Below, in pieces: positions 1-10,100 of a stretch of 64,000 bases of DNA (position 1 is the stretch's first letter; each line of letters begins with the position of its first letter). This DNA comes from Caproicibacterium amylolyticum (GTDB lineage: Bacteria; Bacillota; Clostridia; Oscillospirales; Acutalibacteraceae): NCBI RefSeq assembly GCF_014467055.1, contig NZ_CP060696.1, forward strand, positions 496,001 through 560,000, read 5' to 3'. A program made the position numbers and the translations under genes. Below the pieces are notes generated by a model. The model worked only from the letters and a program-made list of their open reading frames with translations. It was not told where the DNA came from and ran no database searches.

Positions 1-204
1 ATTTTTGCAATCAACTTCATGACAAAAGCGGGGAAGTACACGCTTGCCGCCGGACTTTATACGCTTCAGGCCACCGAGTACACCCGTAACTGGCCGCAGT
101 TTTCGGCGGCATCCCTGCTGTCGTCGCTGCCGATTCTGATTATCTTCTTTATCATTCAGAAGAATATGCAGACCGGGCTGACCGCCGGCGGAGTAAAGGA
201 ATAA
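1..204 (+). CDS. Carbohydrate ABC transporter permease, C-terminal fragment (MalG type)
   Basis: Only the last 67 codons are in the window; the frame is open from base 1, so the gene starts upstream. The residues contain a short loop, the final hydrophobic segment (about 20 residues ending in IIQKN) and the tail TGLTAGGVKE. That ending is typical of MalG-family inner permeases of CUT1 sugar importers, which usually finish with a G-A-V-K-G-like tail. The GH13 enzyme starts 18 bases downstream, so the transporter and a cytoplasmic alpha-glucan hydrolase probably share an operon. This suggests that maltodextrins or cyclodextrins are the imported sugar; the substrate is inferred from the neighbour only. 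Confidence 0.85.
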   Translation: MFAINFMTKAGKYTLAAGLYTLQATEYTRNWPQFSAASLLSSLPILIIFFIIQKNMQTGLTAGGVKE

Positions 205-222
205 AGAAATGGGGAATCGTCC

Positions 223-1953
223 TTGATTAAAGAAGCAATTCTGCACATACCGGATTCCAGCTACGCGTTTGCGCTGGATGAAAAAACGGTGATTTTAAGA
301 CTGCGGACAAAGAAAAATGATATTGACCGCTGCACACTTTTTTACGGCAACCGGGTATATCCCACTTCGCCGGTGCCCATGCAGCAGCTGCCTATGCGGA
401 AAGTGGGCGCGGATGACCTTTTTGATTACTACGAGTGCAGGCTGGTCAGTGGATTCAGCCGGATTTTTTACGGCTTCTTGCTGGAGGACAAATCCAGCCA
501 GCTGTATTACTACGGGGACGAATTCCATGACTCTGTCCTCAATGACCGAACGGTATTTTACCAGTATGCCTATGTTCGCCGGGAAGATATTCCGGACGTG
601 CCGGAGTGGGCTTCTTCGGCGGTGATTTATCAGATATTTCCGGACAGCTTTGCTTCCGACAGGTGCAGCATCCGCATGGAGAGTCAAACCTGCAAAACAG
701 CAGAGGGCATTAGCTGTTCCTGCCGCTGCGGCGGCACACTGAACGGCATTGAGAAAAATCTCGATTACCTGAATGAACTCGGCATCAACTGCATTTATCT
801 GAACCCGATTTTTACAGCAAATTCGTATCACAAATATGATACTGCCGATTATATGAGCATTGATCCCTGCTTCGGTACGGCACAGGACTTAAAAGCGTTG
901 GTTGCCGCCTGCCACCGGCGCGGAATTCGGGTTTTGCTGGACGGCGTTTTCAATCACTGCGGGCCTGATTTCTTTGCTTTTCGGGATGTGCTGGAGAACG
1001 GCAGCCGTTCCGCCTATACGGATTGGTTTTATCATTTGGAGTTTCCGCTGCACTGCGAAACACCGCCAAATTACGCCGCCTTTGCTTATGTGCCGGAAAT
1101 GCCAAAGCTCAACACAGGAAACCCGGAGACTGCTGCCTATTTCTGCAAGGTTGGGAAATACTGGATTGAGCAGGCGGACATCGACGGCTGGCGGCTGGAT
1201 GTTGCCAACGAAATTAACCATGACTTTTGGCGGCAGTTCCGCGCCGCTATCCGTTCGGTGAAGCCGGATGCCTTCTTAATCGGCGAAATCTGGGAGGATT
1301 CTCCGCAGTGGCTGCAGGGGGATCAGCTGGATTCCACCATGAACTACCGGTTTTCAAATTTGTGCAGGGACTATTTTGCGCAGCGTTCCATTTCTGCGGA
1401 GGAGTTTGGGCAGCACCTGACCGCGATGCTGCTTCGCTACAAAGAGCCCATGACTTATGCACAGATGAATCTTCTGGACAGCCACGATATTCCCCGCTTC
1501 CTTTCAAAGTGCGGCGAAGATGCCCGGCGGCTGAAGCTGGCGCTTTTCTTCATGCTCACTTTTGTTGGCGTGCCGTCTATTTTTTACGGCGATGAAGCTG
1601 GAATTTCCGGCACAGCAGAAGCGGAGTATCGGCAAGCGATGCCGTGGCAGAACTACCCGGAAAACGGCGAACTGTATCAATACCTGAAAGCGCTGATTAC
1701 CCTGCGCAAACGGCACCCAAGCTTGACATCTGGTACTTTTCAGCCGGTTCCGGTAAAAGCAGAAGGCGTGTTTGCTTTTCGGCGGGAAGCGGCAGGGGAA
1801 AGACTGCTTGTGGTCTTAAACAACAGTGACCAGTGGCGGCAGGTTTCGCTTGGGGAAGAATGCACTTCCCTGCAGCCACTTTTTGGGCAGGACGGTAAAA
1901 CCGCACAGCCATTCACTTTTGCGCCGATGGAGGGACGAATTTTTAAGTGTTGA
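223..1953 (+). CDS. GH13 neopullulanase/cyclomaltodextrinase-type alpha-glycosidase (cytoplasmic)
   Basis: 576 aa without a signal peptide. About 120 N-terminal residues form a beta-sandwich of the CBM34/alpha-amylase-N type found in neopullulanases and cyclomaltodextrinases, followed by the GH13 barrel. The four GH13 regions are visible: DGVFNH, GWRLDVANE with nucleophile Asp326, GEIWE with acid/base Glu355, and LDSHD with Asp422. It should hydrolyse imported maltodextrins, cyclodextrins or pullulan fragments. The start is TTG at 223: the nearby ATG at 209 is in another frame and stops at once, and GGGGA lies 8 bases upstream of the TTG. It sits just behind a sugar ABC permease gene. Trehalose- or isomaltose-type activity cannot be excluded from sequence. 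Confidence 0.88.
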   Translation: MIKEAILHIPDSSYAFALDEKTVILRLRTKKNDIDRCTLFYGNRVYPTSPVPMQQLPMRKVGADDLFDYYECRLVSGFSRIFYGFLLEDKSSQLYYYGDEFHDSVLNDRTVFYQYAYVRREDIPDVPEWASSAVIYQIFPDSFASDRCSIRMESQTCKTAEGISCSCRCGGTLNGIEKNLDYLNELGINCIYLNPIFTANSYHKYDTADYMSIDPCFGTAQDLKALVAACHRRGIRVLLDGVFNHCGPDFFAFRDVLENGSRSAYTDWFYHLEFPLHCETPPNYAAFAYVPEMPKLNTGNPETAAYFCKVGKYWIEQADIDGWRLDVANEINHDFWRQFRAAIRSVKPDAFLIGEIWEDSPQWLQGDQLDSTMNYRFSNLCRDYFAQRSISAEEFGQHLTAMLLRYKEPMTYAQMNLLDSHDIPRFLSKCGEDARRLKLALFFMLTFVGVPSIFYGDEAGISGTAEAEYRQAMPWQNYPENGELYQYLKALITLRKRHPSLTSGTFQPVPVKAEGVFAFRREAAGERLLVVLNNSDQWRQVSLGEECTSLQPLFGQDGKTAQPFTFAPMEGRIFKC

Positions 1954-1981
1954 TAAACAACTGAATAGAAGTTCACATTTC

Positions 1982-2027
1982 AAACGGTCGGATTCTGCTC
2001 CAAAAGCAGATTTCCGGCCGTTTTTTT
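1982..2027 (+). terminator. Rho-independent terminator after the GH13 gene
   Basis: Long hairpin with outer arms AAACGGTCGGA and TCCGGCCGTTT, an inner TCTGC/GCAGA stem, and a run of seven T. Confidence 0.9.
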
Positions 2028-2346
2028 GTGAACTGCGCGGATGGTCGTTTTGCAGTGTGCTTCTACTATGAAACAAGTCTTGGATATTCAATAATATGGA
2101 AAGCAGACGCTAATTTTCAGAATAACCTGACTTTTTTAACCAGTTTTACACGTTGCTTAAATTCATAAGTGGAAATGGTCCGCTACCGGAAAAACTCCAT
2201 TTTTATGGACTGATAAAGCAGACAAAAATGATTGAAATATCAAGTTTTTAGTGATAAAACTATGGTTATTTGTGTGGAAAATTTTGTACGGTTTTTCTAT
2301 ACTGGACAAGTACAAATGAAATGATTCTTTAGGAGGAGAGAAAGGA
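2028..2346. other. Intergenic region upstream of the GH85 gene
   Basis: About 320 AT-rich bases. TATACT at 2298-2303 is a possible -10 box, but no good -35 lies 16-18 bases upstream, so expression may need an activator. AGGAGGAGAG just before 2347 is the ribosome site of the next gene. None of the AAACGTTT-type palindromes seen around the neighbouring arabinan genes was found here. Confidence 0.4.
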
Positions 2347-5300
2347 ATGAAACAGAGAAAAAATCACGCAGGAACCGACTGGCTCAAAAAGACGGTTGCC
2401 TGTACACTGGTTCTGGCCGTTGTAGCATCATCGTCTGTGCTGGGCATAGGCGGTGTTTATGCAAGTGATACGCTCCCATATCTTGGTGAGAGCGCGCGTG
2501 GACAAAATCAGGCTTATGAGCACGGCTACCGTTCTTTGGATTTAAAAAATTGGAGTCCGGAAACGGATCCCTTTTCAGAGTCCATGCGTGCGCAGATTCC
2601 ACTGCAGCAGCGGAACGCCGCTTTTTCTGCAACGCAGGCAAATCCAAATTTAAATGCGGAAACACAGATGTTTACACTGGCAGGGGATTACGGAAACGCG
2701 TTTTTCGACAGCTATTCTTATACCAATGAATTCAGCCAGTACCTGTTTAATTTCTGGCAGTACACAGATTACTATGGTTCTTGGCATGGTATGCCTACCA
2801 AAGATGTGCCGGAATCTATGTATCAGGATGAACGCGGTGTTACAGATGCGTGGAAGAACCGCAAGTTTGAATTTGGTACCATCAATATGCCAAACCCGGG
2901 ATATACGAATGCGGCGCATAAAAATGGTGTAAAATCTATCGGCTGCATTTTCCTGCCGCGTACAGGACAGAGCTGTGACAATATGCTGCAGCAGGATAGT
3001 AGCGGCAAGTTTCCGATTGCGGAAAAATTGGTTGCAATGTGCAAGTGGTACGGCTTTGACGGATATTTCATCAATCAGGAGGAGAAAATTACCACGGCAC
3101 AGGTACCAGTTTACAAAGCCTTTATGAAACAAATGCGTGATGCAGGCGTTTATATTCAATGGTACGATTCCGTTGTAGAGAATGGTTCGGTTTCCTATCA
3201 GAATGAGTTTAACAGCAGCAACAGTCCTTTTGTCAAAGACAGTAAACTAGGGCAGGTTTCGGACTCTATTTTCCTGAACTACTGGTGGGGCAAAGACAAA
3301 ATGACTAATTCCGCCGCACAGGCAAAGACACTTGGTTTAAATCCGCTTAGCAGTGTTTTTGCAGGAATTGAGGCGGGCGGTGACCGCTGGAACCGCAAAT
3401 ATGACCTCAAAGACAATCTTGGCGAAGACGGCCGGCCGATGAACGGCATCGCATCGCTTGGCTCCGAGTTTGTACACGATGGCCTAGACGAAGACCTTGA
3501 AGGCGGTGCCAATAATAACGTAGAAATGCGTCGTGAAAAAGACGATTATCAGTGGATGACTTTTCAGCGCGAGCGTATGTGGTGGACCGGCCTTTCGCAG
3601 AATCCGACAACCGCACTTGAAAACCGCCGCGATGCATCCTATAAAAACACGGGAATCGGTGTTAACGGCAACAACTGGGATGGTGTGTCCGCGTATATTA
3701 CAGAACGTTCCGTTATTAACGGTGATACGTTCATAACAAACTTCAATACCGGTCACGGTCTGGAATATGTGCAGGACGGTACAGCTTCCAACACACATGA
3801 ATGGTCCAATATCAACATTCAGGATATTCTGCCTACATGGCAGTGGTGGCAGGAAACAAGCGGAACTAAACTGAATGTTGATTTTGACTATGGCACAAAG
3901 TATAAGAAGACGCTTGCCGACAAGAGCAGCGGTACTTTTGACTTTATGCCGGTTGGTGCCTACAATGGCGGCAATTCGCTGGTCGTTTCCGGCAAGCTGG
4001 ACGCGGATAGCGCACTGCACCTTTACAAAACCAATTTGGATGTAAAGGCTTCTTCCAAGATGCAGATTATTTTCAAAAAGACTTCTGACGACAATGCGGC
4101 TATGAAGCTGCGGGTTTATCTGGAAGATGCTCCGACTGTTCCGGTTGATCTGGAAATTGCCAATACCACTGTAAAGAGCGATAGTTGGGTGACGAGCAGT
4201 GTTGACCTTTCCAGCCTTGCAGGCAAGAAGATTGCCGCCGTTGGTTTGGTATTCAGCGGAACCGCTGCCAGTTACCAGATGAATATTGGTCAGCTGAAGT
4301 ATACCAGCAGCGCGACTGTAAAACCAGCAGCACCTGCTAACCTGCACATTTCCAAAGCATATGATACCAAGGAAATGAAAGTTACATGGGACAAAGTTTC
4401 TTATGATACGGTAAAGCAGTACAATGTTTATGCTGTGATAAATGGTAAAGAGATGTACATGGGTGGTACCTATGACAACATTTTCTACATTAAATCTCTG
4501 TATGATGCGCAGGGGACAGTAACAATAAAATTGAAAGCTGTCAGCGCGGATGGCACGGAAAGCGACGCAGCCAGTGCAGACTATGACTACAGCAAGGCGG
4601 TTACAGATGTAAAAGTAACGCCAAATCCGACTACACTTGATGTTTCGTGGAAAGCACCTGCGGGAGTTACACTGGGCACAACTGATCTTGTTGTTGCCAA
4701 AGAATATGATTCCAATACACAAACTTATAAAGCACAGGCAGTAAGCGGTGCAACAAGCTGTTCAGTAACAGTTCCTGCAACGGATGGTGCACGCTACACC
4801 ATGAAAATCACACCGAAAGACACAAGTGGAAACACTCTTGCCACAGTAAATTATGATGGTAAGTTGGCAGATAAAACTGCAGCCAAGTACACTGGAAAAA
4901 TCGTTGGCGGCAAGCTGACTGAGCCGGAACCAAACGACTGGAATAAAATTTACTATACAGAAATTATCGGCGGTGCGGAGGGAACAGAGAAAACCGTTAC
5001 CCGCAGTGTGGACGCAATGCCTGCTATTAGCAAAACTGCTGATAGCGTAAAAGTTGTGTTGGAGGATTACGCTGGTAATAAATCGGAAGCAGTGACAGTG
5101 CCAAACTGCATTCAGGTCACAGTTTCACCAACCACAGCAAAAGTGCAGGTGTCCATGACACAGCAGTTTACGGCGCAGGTCAAGAATTATCAATCTGCTG
5201 CAGGTGTCACATGGGCAGTACAGGGCGCGTCCTCTGCTGAAACAAAAATCTCCGTGGACGGTTTGCTTACGGTTGGTGCGGATGAAACCGGGAAGTCGAT

Positions 5301-7029
5301 TCAGGTTGTGGCTACGTCAAAAGAGGACCCGGAAGTTTCCGCGCAGAGTAATGTGTCAGTTCAGCCCGCAATGGTTTTGACACCAGACAGCGGCGCGGTA
5401 TATAAGGGAGAAACGCAGCGGTTCACGGTAAAAAATCTGGAAAAAGCTTTGGAAGCTTCTAGTTATAAATGGGAAGTATCTGCCCGGTACGGCAATCTTG
5501 CAGCGGGTACCAACATCAGTGAAAGCGGATTGCTGACAGTTGATACATCTGAAACAGCGTATACCATTACGGTTAAAGCAACAAATAAAACAAATTCGGA
5601 GCAGGTGCTGACCGCAACTGTATCTCCTAAAGATGCTTATGCACTGCAGGGGGTAGATTACAGTCTTTATAAAGGCTGTCAGCATACATTGAATTTGCTT
5701 TATAAAGGAGAAATTGCACCTGCATCAGACTTTACATGGACAGTTTCAAGCGCAAATGATACCCCACTCGCTGCAGGAACTTTGATGCGAGAAAATGTTT
5801 TAGTGGTCGATTCTTCAGAAACTGCGCAAACATTGAATCTTACTGTAACAAAAAAAGCGGATAGCAGTATTGTACTGAAGCATACTTACTATGTGAGTGA
5901 CCCTTATAAAGTAACCAGTATTTCTAAACTGGGAGATTCAGTAGAACAGCAGACTGTCAAATACGGTACACAGTTGAAAAAACTCAATTTACCGACAAAG
6001 CTGAATGCAGAAGTGGACTTTGGTTATGGTGAACCATCCAGCGAAGCAGTGAACGTAATGTGGAGTTCCAGTCCGGAGTATAGTGCGACAAAAGCCGGAA
6101 AATATGTCTTTACGGCGAAACTGGCAGCAGGCTATGTGCCTGTAGAAGGTGTGACTTTGCCAGCTATCACCGTGACGGTGCAGCCGTCAGGCAATGTGCC
6201 GGTCGTTACATCGCCGGTTACCGCTTTGCCAGCAGCAAATAATTCGGCAGCAAAAGCAGCTGTGGAAAAAGCTGTATCCAGTTCGGAAAAGAGTTTGATT
6301 GTTACACTTGGCAAGGGACAGGATAAAACAGCCGCAGTTGAAGCAAAGAGCCTTGCGGGTCAGCAAGTTTACCTTTATAGTCTGAACAATGGCGTATTGA
6401 CACTGGCAGACAGCAAAGCTTCCAAGGTTGACAGTAGCGGCATGCTTTCATTGGCAAATTTGACCGGTACAGATTCCACAACCTATGTTTTGATTCCGGA
6501 AAGTGAAAAGCCGCCAGTCAGCAGTTTCTGCGGTACTATAGAAGTTGCGCAGGGCAACACAGCGGCTTTCCACCTGCAGAGCGGAAAACCGACAGATGCA
6601 GGATTTGCTGCCGGTAATGGTGCGGCCTCTGAAACCCGTGTCTTTGAAGCCTACAAAAACGGCACTGCTTATTACGGCGCTTACGGCCACGGCAAGGTTG
6701 GACAGACAACCGGTATGTATGCAAACGGTGTAAAGCTTTTTGAGGTAAAAATTGTGAAAGCACCCTACAGTTCCGACACAACTGTGAACATCACAAACAA
6801 AAAACAAGGCTCTATTTACTGGTTCAAAGTTACACTGGACAATGCTTCTACAAAGGTCAGCTACACCGCCGGCAACGGTAAAGTACTAAGTACCCGTTCC
6901 AAAGGACTGCAGAAAGATGGCAGCTATCTCTTTGGCTTCCAGATTACCGGAAAAGCGGGAGAAAAGAGCGGTGTGTATGCTAATATTGACGGCAAAGATT
7001 ACTGTGTGTTTCATGTTATGGTAAAGTAA
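2347..7029 (+). CDS. Secreted GH85 endo-beta-N-acetylglucosaminidase, multidomain
   Basis: 1560 aa with a signal peptide (KKTVACTLVLAVVASSSV, ending near Ala39). Residues about 105-450 match the GH85 barrel: an NPGYTNAAHKNGV strand followed by WYGFDGYFINQEE, in which Asn243 and Glu245 are the Asn-x-Glu pair of substrate-assisted catalysis. GH85 enzymes cut between the two core GlcNAc residues of N-glycans. Behind the barrel lie beta-sandwich domains: a galactose-binding-like region near 500-650, a fibronectin-III-like domain near 660-760, and several bacterial Ig-like domains to about 1290. Residues about 1298-1557 are a C-terminal module also present in the neighbouring GH121-type protein. 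There is no LPXTG or clear membrane anchor. The convergent GH121 and downstream GH127 genes suggest joint attack on plant glycoproteins. Confidence 0.9.
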   Translation: MKQRKNHAGTDWLKKTVACTLVLAVVASSSVLGIGGVYASDTLPYLGESARGQNQAYEHGYRSLDLKNWSPETDPFSESMRAQIPLQQRNAAFSATQANPNLNAETQMFTLAGDYGNAFFDSYSYTNEFSQYLFNFWQYTDYYGSWHGMPTKDVPESMYQDERGVTDAWKNRKFEFGTINMPNPGYTNAAHKNGVKSIGCIFLPRTGQSCDNMLQQDSSGKFPIAEKLVAMCKWYGFDGYFINQEEKITTAQVPVYKAFMKQMRDAGVYIQWYDSVVENGSVSYQNEFNSSNSPFVKDSKLGQVSDSIFLNYWWGKDKMTNSAAQAKTLGLNPLSSVFAGIEAGGDRWNRKYDLKDNLGEDGRPMNGIASLGSEFVHDGLDEDLEGGANNNVEMRREKDDYQWMTFQRERMWWTGLSQNPTTALENRRDASYKNTGIGVNGNNWDGVSAYITERSVINGDTFITNFNTGHGLEYVQDGTASNTHEWSNINIQDILPTWQWWQETSGTKLNVDFDYGTKYKKTLADKSSGTFDFMPVGAYNGGNSLVVSGKLDADSALHLYKTNLDVKASSKMQIIFKKTSDDNAAMKLRVYLEDAPTVPVDLEIANTTVKSDSWVTSSVDLSSLAGKKIAAVGLVFSGTAASYQMNIGQLKYTSSATVKPAAPANLHISKAYDTKEMKVTWDKVSYDTVKQYNVYAVINGKEMYMGGTYDNIFYIKSLYDAQGTVTIKLKAVSADGTESDAASADYDYSKAVTDVKVTPNPTTLDVSWKAPAGVTLGTTDLVVAKEYDSNTQTYKAQAVSGATSCSVTVPATDGARYTMKITPKDTSGNTLATVNYDGKLADKTAAKYTGKIVGGKLTEPEPNDWNKIYYTEIIGGAEGTEKTVTRSVDAMPAISKTADSVKVVLEDYAGNKSEAVTVPNCIQVTVSPTTAKVQVSMTQQFTAQVKNYQSAAGVTWAVQGASSAETKISVDGLLTVGADETGKSIQVVATSKEDPEVSAQSNVSVQPAMVLTPDSGAVYKGETQRFTVKNLEKALEASSYKWEVSARYGNLAAGTNISESGLLTVDTSETAYTITVKATNKTNSEQVLTATVSPKDAYALQGVDYSLYKGCQHTLNLLYKGEIAPASDFTWTVSSANDTPLAAGTLMRENVLVVDSSETAQTLNLTVTKKADSSIVLKHTYYVSDPYKVTSISKLGDSVEQQTVKYGTQLKKLNLPTKLNAEVDFGYGEPSSEAVNVMWSSSPEYSATKAGKYVFTAKLAAGYVPVEGVTLPAITVTVQPSGNVPVVTSPVTALPAANNSAAKAAVEKAVSSSEKSLIVTLGKGQDKTAAVEAKSLAGQQVYLYSLNNGVLTLADSKASKVDSSGMLSLANLTGTDSTTYVLIPESEKPPVSSFCGTIEVAQGNTAAFHLQSGKPTDAGFAAGNGAASETRVFEAYKNGTAYYGAYGHGKVGQTTGMYANGVKLFEVKIVKAPYSSDTTVNITNKKQGSIYWFKVTLDNASTKVSYTAGNGKVLSTRSKGLQKDGSYLFGFQITGKAGEKSGVYANIDGKDYCVFHVMVK

Positions 7030-7062
7030 ATAGAAAACACTTATGATTTGATATAAGTAGGC

Positions 7063-7105
7063 AAAAAGCAGGCAGAAACCCGGAGGGATTTCCGCCTGCT
7101 TTTTT
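7063..7105. terminator. Bidirectional terminator between the convergent GH85 and GH121 genes
   Basis: Stem AAAGCAGGC(A/G)GAAA pairing with TTTCCGCCTGCTTT, with A-runs on one side and T-runs on the other, so it can serve both convergent genes. Confidence 0.85.
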
Positions 7106-7145
7106 AGGTTGGTTACGTATAAAGTATCATTTGGGGATTTGTTGC

Positions 7146-10100
7146 TTAACTGATTTTGAAATGAAAAACACAATAGGTTTCGTTGTTTATGTGTACATAC
7201 AAACCAGTACGTTCCCCTTTTTTGCCGGAAGCTGTGATGCCGAACAAATAGCTTCCATCGGTTTGTTTGCCTTTGGAAAGGGTTGTGCCAATTTGCCCGT
7301 TGCCTGCGGTGTAACTGACTGGCTGCGAAAGTACATCTGCTTTTACTGTAAACCAGTAGGTTTGGCCAGATTTAAAGGCCATATCTACAGTGGTATCGGA
7401 ATGATAAGGTGCTTTTACGGTTTCAATTTCAAAGAGTTTTACATCATTTACATAAGCACCGGTTTTTTCACCGACTTTTCCGGAAGCATACGCGCCTAGT
7501 TTGCCGTTTGTATACAGGCAGGTGTGCATGACTTTTCCGCTGCCGGCAGCATAGCTTTTCTTATTTCCGCCAAGCAGGTCAAAAACCGCGGTATTACCCT
7601 GTGCTACTTTTACGGTGCCTACAACACTGCTGACTGGGGGCTTTTCTGTGGCAGGAATCAGCACATAGGTTGTGTCACCGGGAATTGTGGCGACAGAAGA
7701 AACATTCGATTTAGAAAGTGGGAGCGTTCCGTCTTTATCAATGATCAGTGATTTTGCGGAAACTAGCTCCAGCGTGCCTTTGTTGAGGCGATACAGATAA
7801 ATGTTTTGTCCGGAAAGTGACTTAGCTTCCACTACCACTTTTTCAGCATCTTTTTTCACAGAAGCAATGACACTTTTGGTCGAAGCAGGAACCGCTTTTG
7901 CAAGAGCTTGCTTTGCACTGGCGTTTGTGGAAGCGTTGGCCGCGGTAACGTGTGCAGTACCGTTATTTGGTATAGGAGCAGGTTGCGTGGTTGGCTTATA
8001 AAGTGCCAGAGCAGTTTTCAGTTCTGCCACCGCACCCTGAATATCACCGTCTGTGGCACTGGCATTCGCATATACTTTGTTGCCGTTGTCAAGTGCAGCC
8101 TGTACTTTGTCCTTTTCTGCAGCAGACAATGTTTGATAAGATGCTGCATTTTTTTGGCATGCGCTGACTTTTTGCAGCAGAGAGTTTAACTCACGCTTGT
8201 CATACTTTACAACAACGGTGCAGCTTGCAGATTGGTCTGTGCCCGCAATGGTTCCGGTCAGCGTAAAGCTTGTTGCAATAGAAAGTTTATCCTGTGATAC
8301 AGCAGCCCAACTAACAGGTGCTGTGCCTGTAGAACCGTCTGTGTAAGTTACTGGAACAGTTGCGGGCAGCTGAGGTTTCTGCTTGACATAGGTTTCTACA
8401 GAAATGGGGGAAACGGATTTGATTTGCTTTTCTGCTTTGGCAGAACTGCTGGTCAGTACCCGCCATTCCTTGATGCCGTTGTAAGCATCACCGCGATTCG
8501 TTAATGTAATGCGCAGTTTGGTGGTCTGCATTTCTTTAAAGGTGTCGTTTACAAACTTACCCAAAGAAGCAGTACGGGCGTCATCTGTGGAAAGATCTTT
8601 GGTTACAACTGTGACAAATCCGTCTTTGTCAGCAGATGAATTCGATTTGTCGTAGTAAGCAATTGTGTACTTTGAGGGTACCAATGTTCCGCCGCCGTCA
8701 TCATAGAAAAATACACTGCTGCCACTGAGCTTTTGTGCGGAGGACCAAGTGTAGACAACACTTTGCTCGGTCTTTCCGCTGCCCCAATTGCCCCACTGCA
8801 ATTTCTGATTGGATTCATCAGTTTCAGCACCGGTATTTGTGGTTGGTATAAAACCGTCATTCACAGCAGCAAGACGCTCCCAGCCGGGGGTATAGTTGGC
8901 AGTTGGAGTGGCAAGCAGACCAACGTTAACATACTGCAAGTTATTGATTGCAGACTGCAGTGCCTGTGCTTGCTTTTCTACATCCGCTTTTGTAAAGTCA
9001 GTTTTTGCGAGCAGCTTTTGTGTAGAAGAAATCTGGGCTTGCAGCGCAGTCCAGGAATCTGTTGTAAAATCTTCCTGGTTACGGGCTAGTGTTAGACCGT
9101 CAGCAGTTTTCTGGTTCAGATATGGTGCCATCAGACTGGTTAGTTCACTGGTAGGAACGAAAACGGTTACTTGGAACGGAACGGCTGTTTCAAGACTGCC
9201 GTCACTGACGGTCAGCTTCAGCTGATAAGTTCCAACTGTGTCAAAGGTTACATTCAGAGCTGCAGCGGTGCTGTCTGTGATAGAATATTTGCAGCCGTCA
9301 GGTCCAGAAGTGACTTCCCACTTATAGGTCAGCGTTCCGTTTGGCAGAGTAGAATCGCTTACTTCCGGAGTGACCTGCAAAGAGGAACCTTGCTCAACAC
9401 GCAGGTTGTCCGGCAGGCTGACTTCAGGCGCCTTATTTTCACCTGGTGTCACGTTCAGGTGATTATTGTAAATTTGAATTTCTTTTACACCGGTACTTAC
9501 GCTGGTACTGTGGTGCAAAGTAATCCTGATTTTTGAAGTAGTGACCGTCGGAAATTTAACGTCATTATAGTTTGAAGCAATGATGGCAGGCTCACGCACC
9601 TGATTTGCAACAGATTTGAATGTACCGCTATCATCCATGTAAGACACGTCAAACGATTCCGGCGTGCCGTAGCCGTCTTTCATTCGGTCATTGTAGAAAT
9701 ACAGTTTTACGTTGTCAACTGCCTTGGCGGTACCAAAATCGAAATCGATAGTATCGGAGGGATTGGCAGTGCCTTTAAACAGCGCTGTATGCTGCACTTT
9801 CTTGGACGTATCATTAAAAGTAATGCCGCCGCCGGTGACAGTAGAGCCGTCCTTAACGCGGTCAATGTTAGCTTTGTCATAACTGGAAGTGACTGTGGCA
9901 GTCAGCGCAAGATTTTCGTTGTCATGCGCAAGGTCGATGCCAGCTTTATTAAACATATCAACAGCTTTTGGGTAGGCAGTTAAGGAGGCCGCGGAAGCAG
10001 TGGACACAGCACAATCTGCTGCGGCATGACTGTTCACGGTAGTGCCGGCGTTGCTGCCAGCAGCACCCGAAACATCATTTTTCGGAAGTTCTACACTGCC

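Noticed and set aside
3484..4722. 412-aa antisense open frame inside the GH85 gene
   Set aside because: Lies wholly opposite a well-supported catalytic gene, has no ribosome site and is Cys/Ile/Arg-rich like a shadow frame.
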